NCBI RefSeq assembly: GCF_036053395.1
Contig: NZ_CP107942.1
Location: forward strand, 8,705,001-8,769,000
Source of the DNA: Actinoplanes sp. NBC_00393
Lineage (GTDB): Bacteria > Actinomycetota > Actinomycetes > Mycobacteriales > Micromonosporaceae
Direction: 5' to 3'
Length of the DNA: 64,000 nucleotides
Each line of letters starts with the position of its first letter. Positions within the stretch are counted from its first letter, which is position 1. The translations under genes were made by a program, and so were the position numbers. Positions 49,018 to 56,737 of this stretch are shown piece by piece. Below the pieces are notes generated by a model. It did not search any database, had not been told where the DNA came from, and was given only the letters and a program-made list of their open reading frames with translations.

Positions 49018-51234
49018 TCAGTTGGTCAGGTTGTTGATCATGTCGGTGAAAGCGTCACCCGCGGTGAACACGAACACCAAGCTCATCGTGACCAGCAGAC
49101 CGAGCACGGCCAGCATGGCGACGACCACCTTGAGGTTGCTGCGGCGCTGCTCGACCGGAGCGTCGTACCAACCCTGCGCCAGGATGTGGCCGGTCAGCGA
49201 CCCGGAGTTCTCCAGCGGGTCCGAGACGGGCATCGTCATGTCGATCGCCGGGTAGCCGCCGGTGCTGTAGACCGTCCCCTGACCGCGCTGCTGCGGCACG
49301 CCACCGGGCACCGGATCCACGGGCGTGGTCGGCGCACCCCACGACGACTGCGGGGTCGGAGGTCCGTTGTGTACCGGCTGCGTCATGTCGATGTTCTCCG
49401 GCGGGGAGGAGTTCGGCGTGGCGGCGGGTTTGCCGTACGTCGTCGGCGGCAGACCGGCCGAGCCGGTTGGCGGCAGCGTATAGGCAGGCAGGCCACTCCC
49501 GATGACCGGGGGCGGCGGCACGATCGGCGGCATCGGGCCAGGTCCCGGGCCGGGCGGCACCGGGCTCGGTCCCGGACCCGGCGGTACGGGGTTCGGCCCC
49601 GGACCGGGCGGCACGGGATCGGGGCCTGGTCCTGGCGGCACGGGGTTCGGACCCGGGCTGGGCGGTACCGGACTGGGGCCGGGGCCCGGCGGAACCGGGC
49701 CCGGCGGAACCGGGCTGGGCGTGGGGCCAGGAGCAGGACCCGGACCTGGACCTGGTGGGACTGGGCTAGGCGCCGGATCGGGCCCGGGTGGGACCGGGCT
49801 GGGGCCCGGGCCGGGCGGCACCGGGCTCGGGCCCGGGCTGGGCGGGACCGGGCTGGGGCCCGGGCCGGGTGGCACGGGCGACGGTCCGGGGCCGGGCGGG
49901 ACCGGTGAGGGCCCTGGCTCGGGCGTCGGCGTCGGGAAAGGGCCCGGCGGCTGCGGAAACGGCGGCTTGATCGGCTCCGGCCGGCTCGGCTCGCCCGGTT
50001 TCGGCTCGCCTGGCTTCGGTTCGCCCGGTTTCGGCTGACCTGGCTTCGGTTCGCCCGGCTTCGGAGGTGACGGGACCGGCTGCGGCTTCGGCTCGGACGG
50101 TTCGGGCTCACTCGGGTCCGGCTCGCCGGGCTCCGGCTTCTCCGGCTCGGGCTTGCCCGGCTCAGGCTCGGACGGTGCAGGCTTCTCCGGCTCAGGCTCC
50201 ACGGGATCCGACGCGGCAACCGGCGTCAGATGCGGCGTGCCGTAGACAGACGGCCGCCCGGCTGCCTGGCCGGCGTTCAGCTCATCGGCAGCAGGCCGCA
50301 GCGCCCCTGGCACCACGGCACGCGCCGCCCCCGACCCGGGCGCAGCGGAGATAGGCCGCGCCGAACCGGCAAACCCCTTCACCCCGGCCGCCGCCCCCGA
50401 GAAGCTGCCCGGCACCGCAGCCTTACCGGCGACCGATGTCTCACCCGGCTGCCTGGCCTTGCCTGCAGCTCCACGCGCGGCAGACGTTTCGCCTGGCTGC
50501 GAGGTCTTGCTCGGTTCTTTGCTTGCGGCCTTATCTGCGGCGGACGTTTCGCCTGGCTGCGAGGTCTTGCTCGGTTCTTTGCTTGCGGCCTTATCTGCGG
50601 CGGACGTTTCGCCTGGCTGCGTGGTCTTGCTCGGTTCTTTGCTTGCGGCCTTATCTGCGGCAGACGTTTCGCCTGGCTGCGTGGTCTTGCTCAGTTCTTT
50701 GCTTGCGGCCTTACCTGCGGCGGACGTTTCGCCTGGCTGCGTGGTCTTGCTCGGTTCTTTGCTTGCGGCCTTACCTGCGGCGGAGGTTTCGCCTGGCTGC
50801 GTGGTCTTGCCCGGTTCTTCGCCTGCAACCGAGCTCTCACTCGGCCGTGCAGCCGCGCTCGCTTTTTCGCCGGTGGCCGACGTTTCGGCCGGCTGCGTGG
50901 CCTTGCTCTCGGTCGAGGTTTCGCCTGGTGTGGGGGCTGCGGCCTCGCCTGCGGTGGGAGCCGCGGCGGACACCTGCGCTTTGCCGTTCGGAGGGGTGCC
51001 GGTTCCCTCTTCCGCTTTGCCGGACGCCGGCATACTCGCGGAGTCGGACGGGGAGCTGCTTTCCGGGGCGGCAGCGGTTGAGGTCGAGCCGTTGGTGGGC
51101 TTGGCCGGGGCGGCCCACAGCGCGCCCGGGGCCGGTGGTGGCGGTGGGGTGTAGCCGTCGCTGTCGGTGGCGGGCGGGCGCGCGGCGGGCGGCGCACCGG
51201 TGTCGCCGTCCCGGGTCGCCTGCTGCTCGTCCAT
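49018..51234 (-). CDS. Pro/Ala-rich repeat protein with C-terminal membrane anchor
   Basis: A 738-residue, almost wholly disordered protein. From the N-terminus: an acidic Pro/Ala segment; about six 20-residue repeats (TTQPGETSAADKAASKEPSK); a Glu/Pro-Lys segment; long runs of PGPSPVPP; and a single membrane helix (NLKVVVAMLAVLGLLVTMSLVFVF) preceded by RR, with ~15 residues after it. Positive residues before the helix put the long part in the cytoplasm. ATG 51234 follows GGGAGGA by five bases. No family recognised. Encoded between an NlpC/P60 wall hydrolase and a helicase. Confidence 0.78.
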   Translation of the reverse strand: MDEQQATRDGDTGAPPAARPPATDSDGYTPPPPPAPGALWAAPAKPTNGSTSTAAAPESSSPSDSASMPASGKAEEGTGTPPNGKAQVSAAAPTAGEAAAPTPGETSTESKATQPAETSATGEKASAAARPSESSVAGEEPGKTTQPGETSAAGKAASKEPSKTTQPGETSAAGKAASKELSKTTQPGETSAADKAASKEPSKTTQPGETSAADKAASKEPSKTSQPGETSAADKAASKEPSKTSQPGETSAARGAAGKARQPGETSVAGKAAVPGSFSGAAAGVKGFAGSARPISAAPGSGAARAVVPGALRPAADELNAGQAAGRPSVYGTPHLTPVAASDPVEPEPEKPAPSEPEPGKPEPEKPEPGEPDPSEPEPSEPKPQPVPSPPKPGEPKPGQPKPGEPKPGEPKPGEPSRPEPIKPPFPQPPGPFPTPTPEPGPSPVPPGPGPSPVPPGPGPSPVPPSPGPSPVPPGPGPSPVPPGPDPAPSPVPPGPGPGPAPGPTPSPVPPGPVPPGPGPSPVPPSPGPNPVPPGPGPDPVPPGPGPNPVPPGPGPSPVPPGPGPGPMPPIVPPPPVIGSGLPAYTLPPTGSAGLPPTTYGKPAATPNSSPPENIDMTQPVHNGPPTPQSSWGAPTTPVDPVPGGVPQQRGQGTVYSTGGYPAIDMTMPVSDPLENSGSLTGHILAQGWYDAPVEQRRSNLKVVVAMLAVLGLLVTMSLVFVFTAGDAFTDMINNLTN
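49540..49925. repeat. Degenerate GGNCCNGG-type repeats encoding PGPSPVPP
   Basis: Roughly 27-bp units (variants of GGTCCCGGACCCGGCGGTAC on the plus strand) recur through the segment and encode PGPSPVPPG on the minus strand. Codons vary more than in the 60-bp array, suggesting an older expansion. Confidence 0.8.
50481..50820. repeat. 60-bp tandem repeat within the Pro-rich protein gene
   Basis: Five full units start at 50521, 50581, 50641, 50701 and 50761, with about two thirds of another unit before them. Copies differ at only a few positions (for example GAGGTC/GTGGTC). Each unit is 20 codons. High identity points to recent slippage or unequal crossing-over. Confidence 0.95.
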
Positions 51235-51425
51235 CTGGGTCCTCCCGACCACCGCTGCCGACGGTTCGGACGCCGGGCGCTGACCTTAACCGTGCCACAT
51301 CAGCCGGTGTGAACACACCCGGCATCGGACTCACCCGGACCCCTACCGATGCCTGAGGGGCATGTGGCCGTTTCGGATGATTTTCCCGGGTGCCGTACTA
51401 CACGATATCCGGACTAAATGTCGGC

Positions 51426-53117
51426 CTACTTCTCGTCGGACGAAGCGGACGGGGAGGCTGATTTCGACGCGGATCCCGACGGGGATTTCGACCCTGCGGT
51501 CGAAGCCACCGACGACTCCGCGGCGTTCGCCGAAGAGGTGGTGCCGCTCGGGGACTTGGAGGTCTCAGCCGCCGACGGGCTCGTGGTCGGCTTCTCCGAC
51601 GTCTCCTGAGGGGCTGGAGTCGTGCTCGGAGCCGCCGGCGACGCGCTCTCCGAAGGCTTGGGCGGCGGCGAACTCGAACTGGCGCTCGGGCTCGGCGAAG
51701 TCGGCGGCGGCGACGACGGACTGGTCGGGGTGGTCGGCGAGGTGGACGTGGTCGGCGAGGTCGTCGGCCTGGTCGGCGTCGAACTCTTGCTGGGCGTCGG
51801 AGTCGTCGGCCGCGGGGTGGGACTCGTCGGGTTCGGGTTCGGGTTGGTGCCCGGCTCCTCGGGATCGGGGGTGCCGAGATCCGGGGTCTCGCCCTCGCCC
51901 TCCACCGAGCCGAACACCCGGGTGGACTGAAAGAGCCGGCTCCAGCGGACCGGTACGAGTCGAACGTTCAACCCCGTCCGCGGCGCCTCGACCATCATGC
52001 CGTTGCCCGCGTACATCGCGACGTGGTGAATGCCCGTCCAGCTGTTGGAGGAGCTGAAGAACAGCAGGTCGCCGGGGAGCAGCGAGTAGCGGTCCACCAC
52101 CTTGTTGCGAGTCTGGTAGTACTGATCGCGGGAGACGCGGACCAGGGGGAACCCGACCGAGCGGTAAGCCGCGTACATCAAGCCCGAACAGTCGTACTGA
52201 TCAGGGCCTTCCTCTGACCAGACGTAGGGATCGCCGCGCTGCGCGAGCGCGAACTGGAGTGCCTGGATGGCCTTCGGGTCGGCGCTGCGGCCATCGGCCG
52301 CGCCGGCCAGATACTCCGCGCCGAGCTGCTGGTCGGCCGCGTTCTCGCTGGTCTCGGCCGCGCTCAGCTCGGCCGCGTTCTTCTGCTCGAGCTTGGCCTG
52401 CGCGGCCTGCTTCTGCGTGATCCGGGTGTTGAGCTGCGTCCACTGGGCGGCCAGCGCGGTGTATCGCCCGCTGGCGGTGGTCTGCTCGGTCCGCGCGGCC
52501 TGGAGGTTGCTCTCGGCCGCCTTGAGCCGGCGGGCGGCGCTCTCGTCGGGCGGCACGTCACCGCGCTGCAGGCGGGCGAGCGCGTCGAGATCGAGCAGTC
52601 CGGAGTCAGCGTCGAGCGCACCGGGCGGGAGGGCGGCGGCCTGTCGCACAGCGGCGTCCGCGGCGGTGGCGACATCCACCTTGGCCAGCCGGATCGCCTC
52701 CTCGGCCTGGGTGATCTTCTGGCTCGCGGTGGTCGACTGGCTCTGGGCCAGATCGCGCTCCTGACCGATCCGGATCAGCTGGTCGCCGAGCGCGGCGATC
52801 TCGGCCCGGCCCTTCTCCACCTGCTGGACGATCGGGCTCGCGCTGGCACCGGGGGCGAGCAGCGTCGGGGTGGTCGTGGTCGGGCGGACCGGTGTGCCGG
52901 GCAGGATCAGCGCCCCGGTCTGCACCGGGCGGGCTCCCGCATCGGGCACCGAGGGGGTCGCGGCAACGGGTGCGCCGACCGGATCGGCCATCGCCGGAAT
53001 GGGCTGGAGCAGCGCCGCGAGTGCCACCGCGGTGGCGGTCGAGATCGTGAGGGGACGTAGCCAGGTTCGTGCCAGGCGCGAGGGGGTCGGTGACCCGTAC
53101 CGCAATGCCTTGGACAT
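51426..53117 (-). CDS. Secreted NlpC/P60 peptidoglycan endopeptidase (RipA-like)
   Basis: A 563-residue exported wall hydrolase. A long basic signal peptide (ARTWLRPLTISTATAVALAALLQPIPAMA) is followed by a coiled-coil region (~85-270; ALGDQLIRIGQERDLAQ, QTTASGRYTALAAQWTQLNTRITQKQAAQAKLEQ), an NlpC/P60 domain with catalytic Cys in DQYDCSGLMY and His in IHHVAMYAGNG, and a Ser/Thr/Pro-rich tail of ~140 residues. It cuts D-Glu-mDAP stem peptides. Start is uncertain: ATG 53117 has GGGGAG three bases upstream; ATG 53171 is also open. Confidence 0.88.
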   Translation of the reverse strand: MSKALRYGSPTPSRLARTWLRPLTISTATAVALAALLQPIPAMADPVGAPVAATPSVPDAGARPVQTGALILPGTPVRPTTTTPTLLAPGASASPIVQQVEKGRAEIAALGDQLIRIGQERDLAQSQSTTASQKITQAEEAIRLAKVDVATAADAAVRQAAALPPGALDADSGLLDLDALARLQRGDVPPDESAARRLKAAESNLQAARTEQTTASGRYTALAAQWTQLNTRITQKQAAQAKLEQKNAAELSAAETSENAADQQLGAEYLAGAADGRSADPKAIQALQFALAQRGDPYVWSEEGPDQYDCSGLMYAAYRSVGFPLVRVSRDQYYQTRNKVVDRYSLLPGDLLFFSSSNSWTGIHHVAMYAGNGMMVEAPRTGLNVRLVPVRWSRLFQSTRVFGSVEGEGETPDLGTPDPEEPGTNPNPNPTSPTPRPTTPTPSKSSTPTRPTTSPTTSTSPTTPTSPSSPPPTSPSPSASSSSPPPKPSESASPAAPSTTPAPQETSEKPTTSPSAAETSKSPSGTTSSANAAESSVASTAGSKSPSGSASKSASPSASSDEK

Positions 53118-53326
53118 GAGCTCCCCGTCCGCGTCGGTCCGGACCGTCGCTTGTCGTTCCTTAAGGTTCATACCTCACGCGGAGTACCGATGTCGATCGA
53201 ATGAAGGTGAAAGCACGCTGAGAATTTCTCGACTTACCGGTGCCGCGGGCAACGCCGAGCCCGTCGCGTGTCCGTTGTCAGACCCTGGACGTACTCTCGA
53301 CGGCGAGGTGACGGAAAGGGGCGTAC

Positions 53327-54496
53327 ATGGATGCCGGACTGAGGCGCGAGCTCGAGGCCAAGGTCTACGCCGGTGAGCGGCTGACCCGCGAGGACGGCAT
53401 CGCGCTCTACGCGTCGGACGATCTTGCCTGGCTCGGCCGGCTGGCCCACCACAAGCGCACCGAGCTGAACGGTGATCGGGTGATGTTCAACGTCAACCGG
53501 CACCTCAATCTGACCAACGTCTGCTCGGCCAGTTGTGCGTACTGCTCGTTCCAGCGTAAGCCGGGGGAGAAGGACGCGTACACGATGCGCGTCGACGAGG
53601 CCGTCCGCAAGGCCAAGGAGATGGAGGACGAGCAGCTCACCGAGCTGCACATCGTCAACGGCCTGCACCCGGCGCTGCCCTGGCGTTATTACCCCACGGT
53701 GCTGCGCGAGCTGAAGGCCGCTCTGCCCAACGTCGCGCTCAAGTGCTTCACCGCGACCGAGGTGCAGTGGTTCGAGAAGATCAGTGGCCTTCCGGCGAGC
53801 CAGATCCTGGACGAGTTGATGGAGGCCGGCCTCGAGTCGCTCACCGGCGGCGGTGCGGAGATCTTCGACTGGGAGGTCCGGCAGCACATCGTCGACCACA
53901 ACTGCCACTGGGAGGACTGGTCGCGGATCCATCGGCTGGCGCACGAGAAGGGTATGCGTACGCCCGCCACGATGCTGTATGGGCACATCGAGGAGCCGCG
54001 GCACCGGGTCGACCACGTGCTGCGCCTGCGCGAGCTGCAGGACGAGACCGGCGGGTTCGCGGTGTTCATCCCGTTGCGCTATCAGCACGACTTCCACGAC
54101 TCGGCGGACGGCAAGGTTCGCAACCGAATCCAGGAGCGTACGACGATGGCCGCGCCGGCCGAGTCGCTGAAGACTTTCGCGGTCTCGCGCCTGCTCTTCG
54201 ACAACGTTCCGCACGTCAAGTGCTTCTGGGTGATGCACGGGCTGTCGGTCGCCCAGCTCTCGCTGAACTTCGGTGCCGACGACCTGGACGGCTCGGTGGT
54301 GGAATACAAGATCACCCACGACGCCGATTCGTACGGGACGCCGCACACCATGCACCGCGACGACCTGCTCCACCTGATCTGGGACGCCGGTTTCCAGCCG
54401 GTCGAGCGCAACACCCGCTACCAGGTCGTCCGGGAGTATGAGCAGCCGCCCACGCTGGCCGAGCGGCGCAGCGAGCCGCAACGGGTCTGGGCCTAG
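53327..54496 (+). CDS. mqnE: Aminofutalosine synthase MqnE (radical SAM)
   Basis: A 389-residue radical SAM enzyme. The cluster-binding cysteines are Cys66, Cys70 and Cys73 in NVCSASCAYCSF. It joins 3-(1-carboxyvinyloxy)benzoate to SAM to give aminofutalosine, an early step in the same menaquinone pathway as mqnL, mqnP and ubiX 11-15 kb to the left. It is divergent from the NlpC/P60 gene. ATG 53327 is preceded by GGAAAGGGG. Confidence 0.94.
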   Translation: MDAGLRRELEAKVYAGERLTREDGIALYASDDLAWLGRLAHHKRTELNGDRVMFNVNRHLNLTNVCSASCAYCSFQRKPGEKDAYTMRVDEAVRKAKEMEDEQLTELHIVNGLHPALPWRYYPTVLRELKAALPNVALKCFTATEVQWFEKISGLPASQILDELMEAGLESLTGGGAEIFDWEVRQHIVDHNCHWEDWSRIHRLAHEKGMRTPATMLYGHIEEPRHRVDHVLRLRELQDETGGFAVFIPLRYQHDFHDSADGKVRNRIQERTTMAAPAESLKTFAVSRLLFDNVPHVKCFWVMHGLSVAQLSLNFGADDLDGSVVEYKITHDADSYGTPHTMHRDDLLHLIWDAGFQPVERNTRYQVVREYEQPPTLAERRSEPQRVWA

Positions 54497-54506
54497 GAGC
54501 ACCGCG

Positions 54507-54935
54507 ATGACTCAGCAGAGGAGTGTGCGCGGTCTTCGCCGGGATGCCGGCGGGCGTCTGGCGACCATCGGCGACCTGCTGGGCTCCGCGTTCGCCGGTC
54601 TCGCTGCCGGTCTCGCCGTTCTTCTGATCTTCGAAGCGGTGCTGTCGCTGACCGGGATCAGCACGTTCGGCGACACCAATGGCTGGCTGGCACTGATCCT
54701 GCCGGTCTGGCTCTTCACCGAGGAGTTCCGGGCCGAGGGCTTCGGGGCCCACCGCATCCTGGTGGCCGGCCTGGGCGCAGGCTTCGGCGTCGCAGCGGGC
54801 ATGACTGCCGCCGGGCTCATCGCCGGTTTCGTACCGGCCCTGGTCAGCGGCGGAGTCGGAGCGGCTACCGGTACGGTCGTGTATTGCCTGGTCTGGTTCT
54901 ACGGTCTGCGGTGGCTCAGCCATCGGGCCGGCTGA
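54507..54935 (+). CDS. Small membrane protein of unknown function
   Basis: A 142-residue protein with three to four hydrophobic segments (GSAFAGLAAGLAVLLIFEAVL, WLALILPVWLF, GLGAGFGVAAGMTAAGLIAGFVPALV, GAATGTVVYCLVWF). TAGGAGC precedes ATG 54507, ten bases after mqnE, so it is probably co-transcribed with mqnE. No family recognised; placement suggests a membrane or quinone-linked role, unproven. Confidence 0.78.
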   Translation: MTQQRSVRGLRRDAGGRLATIGDLLGSAFAGLAAGLAVLLIFEAVLSLTGISTFGDTNGWLALILPVWLFTEEFRAEGFGAHRILVAGLGAGFGVAAGMTAAGLIAGFVPALVSGGVGAATGTVVYCLVWFYGLRWLSHRAG

Positions 54936-54947
54936 GGGAGAGAAATC

Positions 54948-55265
54948 ATGAGTCCCGCCGTCAAGTACACACTCGGCCGGCTCGGCCTGTTCGCGGCCTC
55001 CTTCACAGCGCTTCTGCCAGTGCCGCTCAACCCGCTGGTCAAGCTGATGGTCGCGTTCGTGGCGTCGGCCGCCCTCTCGTTCCTGCTGCTGCGCAAGTGG
55101 CGCGATGAGATGGCCGAGCAGCTCGGTTCGATCGCTTCCAAGCGGTCGGCCGAGAAGGAGCGGTTGCGCTCGGCCCTCGCCGGCGACGAGACCGCAGCAG
55201 CCGCCGGCGACCGGGTGACCGCGGCCGACGCCGAAGACGCGGCGCCAGGCAAAGCCAAGGCCTGA
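54948..55265 (+). CDS. DUF4229-type small membrane protein
   Basis: A 105-residue protein with two membrane segments (LGLFAASFTALLPV, LVKLMVAFVASAALSFLLL) and a charged Ala-rich cytoplasmic tail (KWRDEMAEQLGSIASKRSAEKERLRSALAGDE), matching the DUF4229 pattern found near menaquinone genes in actinobacteria. It is 12 bases after the preceding gene. Function unknown. Confidence 0.8.
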   Translation: MSPAVKYTLGRLGLFAASFTALLPVPLNPLVKLMVAFVASAALSFLLLRKWRDEMAEQLGSIASKRSAEKERLRSALAGDETAAAAGDRVTAADAEDAAPGKAKA

Positions 55266-55335
55266 GGGCCGCGCCTAGCGCCACGAGCGGCTGGAAGCTG
55301 AACAGCCGCGCCTGGCCTTGTTGTAAGGCTCAGAA

Positions 55336-55461
55336 GTTGGGTGGTCGCGTCCGGCTCTGTGGGTCGGTGGCCCGGGGGTTGGGTGGCCGCGTCCGGCTCT
55401 GTCGGTCAGCGCCCAGAAGCGGAGCGGCCTTGTCTGGCTCTGTTGGCCAACGTCCAGAGGT
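55336..55461. repeat. About 42-bp degenerate tandem repeat, three copies
   Basis: Copies begin near 55336, 55378 and 55420 and share the core GCGTCCGGCTCTGT followed by GGTC; a more diverged copy may lie just upstream. The array fills the gap between the DUF4229 gene and the signal peptidase remnant. Confidence 0.7.
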
Positions 55462-55590
55462 GAGCTGGTCACGGTGGCGGCCGGGGAGATCTACGTGCTG
55501 GGTGACAATCGGGATGCGGCGCAGGATTCGCGGCATTGGGGCACGTTCGGGATGAACGAGGTGGAAGGGCGAATCGTGCTACTCGGCTGA
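55450..55590 (+). pseudogene. Signal peptidase I C-terminal remnant
   Basis: Reading the frame that ends at TGA 55588-55590 gives about 45 residues containing AAGEIYVLGDNRDAAQDSRHWG then GMNEVEGRIVLLG. This is the last conserved box of type I signal peptidases (GDNRxxSxDSR) plus the terminal strand. The catalytic Ser and Lys boxes and membrane anchor are absent, and no start with a ribosome site is seen (a GTG at 55474 is open). It is best read as a gene remnant beside a decayed repeat region. Confidence 0.75.
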
Positions 55591-55599
55591 GCCGGAGAA

Positions 55600-55733
55600 A
55601 CGGCGGTGGGTTAGCGTTTCCTCAGACCGCGCCGCAGCGAAGCCGGTGAGAAACCGGAGCTGTCCCGCAACTGTGATCCCTCCGTTCGTGAGGTCTAGCC
55701 AGGTCGCCTGGGCGTCGGTCGCGAAGTAGCGCT
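55600..55733 (+). promoter_or_regulatory. Cobalamin riboswitch
   Basis: The conserved core GCGAAGCCGGTGAGAAACCG then CTGTCCCGCAACTGTGA lies at 55637-55676, and the B12-box segment AGCCAGGTCGCCTGGGC at 55697-55713. Flanking AGACC (55624-55628) and GGTCT (55692-55696) pair. It precedes btuF by about 85 bases. Outer ends are approximate. Confidence 0.92.
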
Positions 55734-55774
55734 CTCGGGGAGGGGCGCCTCGCGGGCGGCGGCCGAGAGTGGCC

Positions 55775-55812
55775 CCTGTCGGCGAAGCACCACATGCCCT
55801 GCCGACAGGAGG
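55775..55812 (+). promoter_or_regulatory. Ribosome-site hairpin of the cobalamin riboswitch
   Basis: CCTGTCGGC at 55775-55783 pairs perfectly with GCCGACAGG at 55801-55809. The 3' arm overlaps the AGGAGG ribosome site (55807-55812) of the GTG start at 55817. Formation would hide the site, so translation control when B12 is plentiful is likely. The 17-base loop could make the kissing contact known from this riboswitch class. Confidence 0.8.
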
Positions 55813-55816
55813 AATC

Positions 55817-56737
55817 GTGAAACGTCTGCTCGCCGCCGCGGTGGCGGCTATCGCTCTGCTGACCGCCGGCTGTGGCGGGGACAGCAAGGAGCCGGCCGCC
55901 GGTTCGTCCAGCGCGTCCGCCGCGTACCCGGTCACGGTCGGAACCGTGACCCTCGATGCCCGGCCGGAGAAGATCGTCTCGCTCAGCCCGACCGCCACCG
56001 AGATGCTCTTCGCCGTCGGCGCCGGGCCGCAGGTGACCGCGGTCGACGACCAGTCGAACTATCCGGCCGAGGCACCGAAGACCGACCTCTCCGGCTTCAA
56101 GCCGAACGCGGAGGCGATCGCCGCCAAGGACCCGGACCTGGTGCTGCTCTCCAACGACACCGACAACATCGTCGCCCAGCTCGGGAAACTCGAGATTCCG
56201 GTCTATCTGACGCCGGCCGCGGTCACGCTCGAGGACACCTACCGGGAGATCCGCGAGATCGGCACGCTGACCGGCCACGCGGCCGAGGCGGAGAAGGTCA
56301 GCACCGAGATGGCCGCGAAGATCGACGGGATCGTCAAGTCGGTGCCGGCCCGGAGCAAGCCGCTCAGCTACTTCTACGAGCTGGGCCCGGAGCTCTACAC
56401 GGCTACCTCGAAGACCTTCATCGGTTCGGTGTTCACGCTGTTCGGCATGACGAACGTGGCGGACTCCGCGGACCCGGACGGCAAGCTCGGCGGATATCCG
56501 CAGATGGCGCAGGAGGCGCTGGTCAAGGCGAACCCGGACACCGTGTTCCTGGCCGATGCCAAGTGCTGCCAGCAGTCCGCCGAGACGGTCAAGGCCCGCA
56601 ACGGCTGGGCGGCCGTGACCGCGGTGCAGAAGGGGCAGATCTACCCGCTCGATGACGACATCGCGTCGCGCTGGGGTCCCCGTACCGTTGATCTTGTGCA
56701 GGCCGTCGCCGATGCGGTGAGCGGAATCCCCGCATGA
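55817..56737 (+). CDS. btuF: Cobalamin ABC transporter substrate-binding lipoprotein
   Basis: A 306-residue class III binding lipoprotein with a signal ending in LLTAGCG, then two lobes (PEKIVSLSPTATEMLFAVGAGPQVTAVDD, KDPDLVLLSNDTDNIVAQL, YFYELGPELYTATSKTFIG). The upstream cobalamin riboswitch makes B12 or a corrinoid the likely ligand. GTG 55817 follows AGGAGG by four bases. It overlaps btuC by four bases. Confidence 0.9.
   Translation: MKRLLAAAVAAIALLTAGCGGDSKEPAAGSSSASAAYPVTVGTVTLDARPEKIVSLSPTATEMLFAVGAGPQVTAVDDQSNYPAEAPKTDLSGFKPNAEAIAAKDPDLVLLSNDTDNIVAQLGKLEIPVYLTPAAVTLEDTYREIREIGTLTGHAAEAEKVSTEMAAKIDGIVKSVPARSKPLSYFYELGPELYTATSKTFIGSVFTLFGMTNVADSADPDGKLGGYPQMAQEALVKANPDTVFLADAKCCQQSAETVKARNGWAAVTAVQKGQIYPLDDDIASRWGPRTVDLVQAVADAVSGIPA

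Noticed and set aside
50481..50820. 60-bp repeats as a CRISPR array
   Set aside because: The units are contiguous without spacers, lie in frame within a coding gene, and no cas genes are present.
53118..53326. Possible c-di-AMP (ydaO) riboswitch upstream of the NlpC/P60 gene
   Set aside because: Such riboswitches often precede actinobacterial wall hydrolases, but I could not find the conserved core in this short divergent region.
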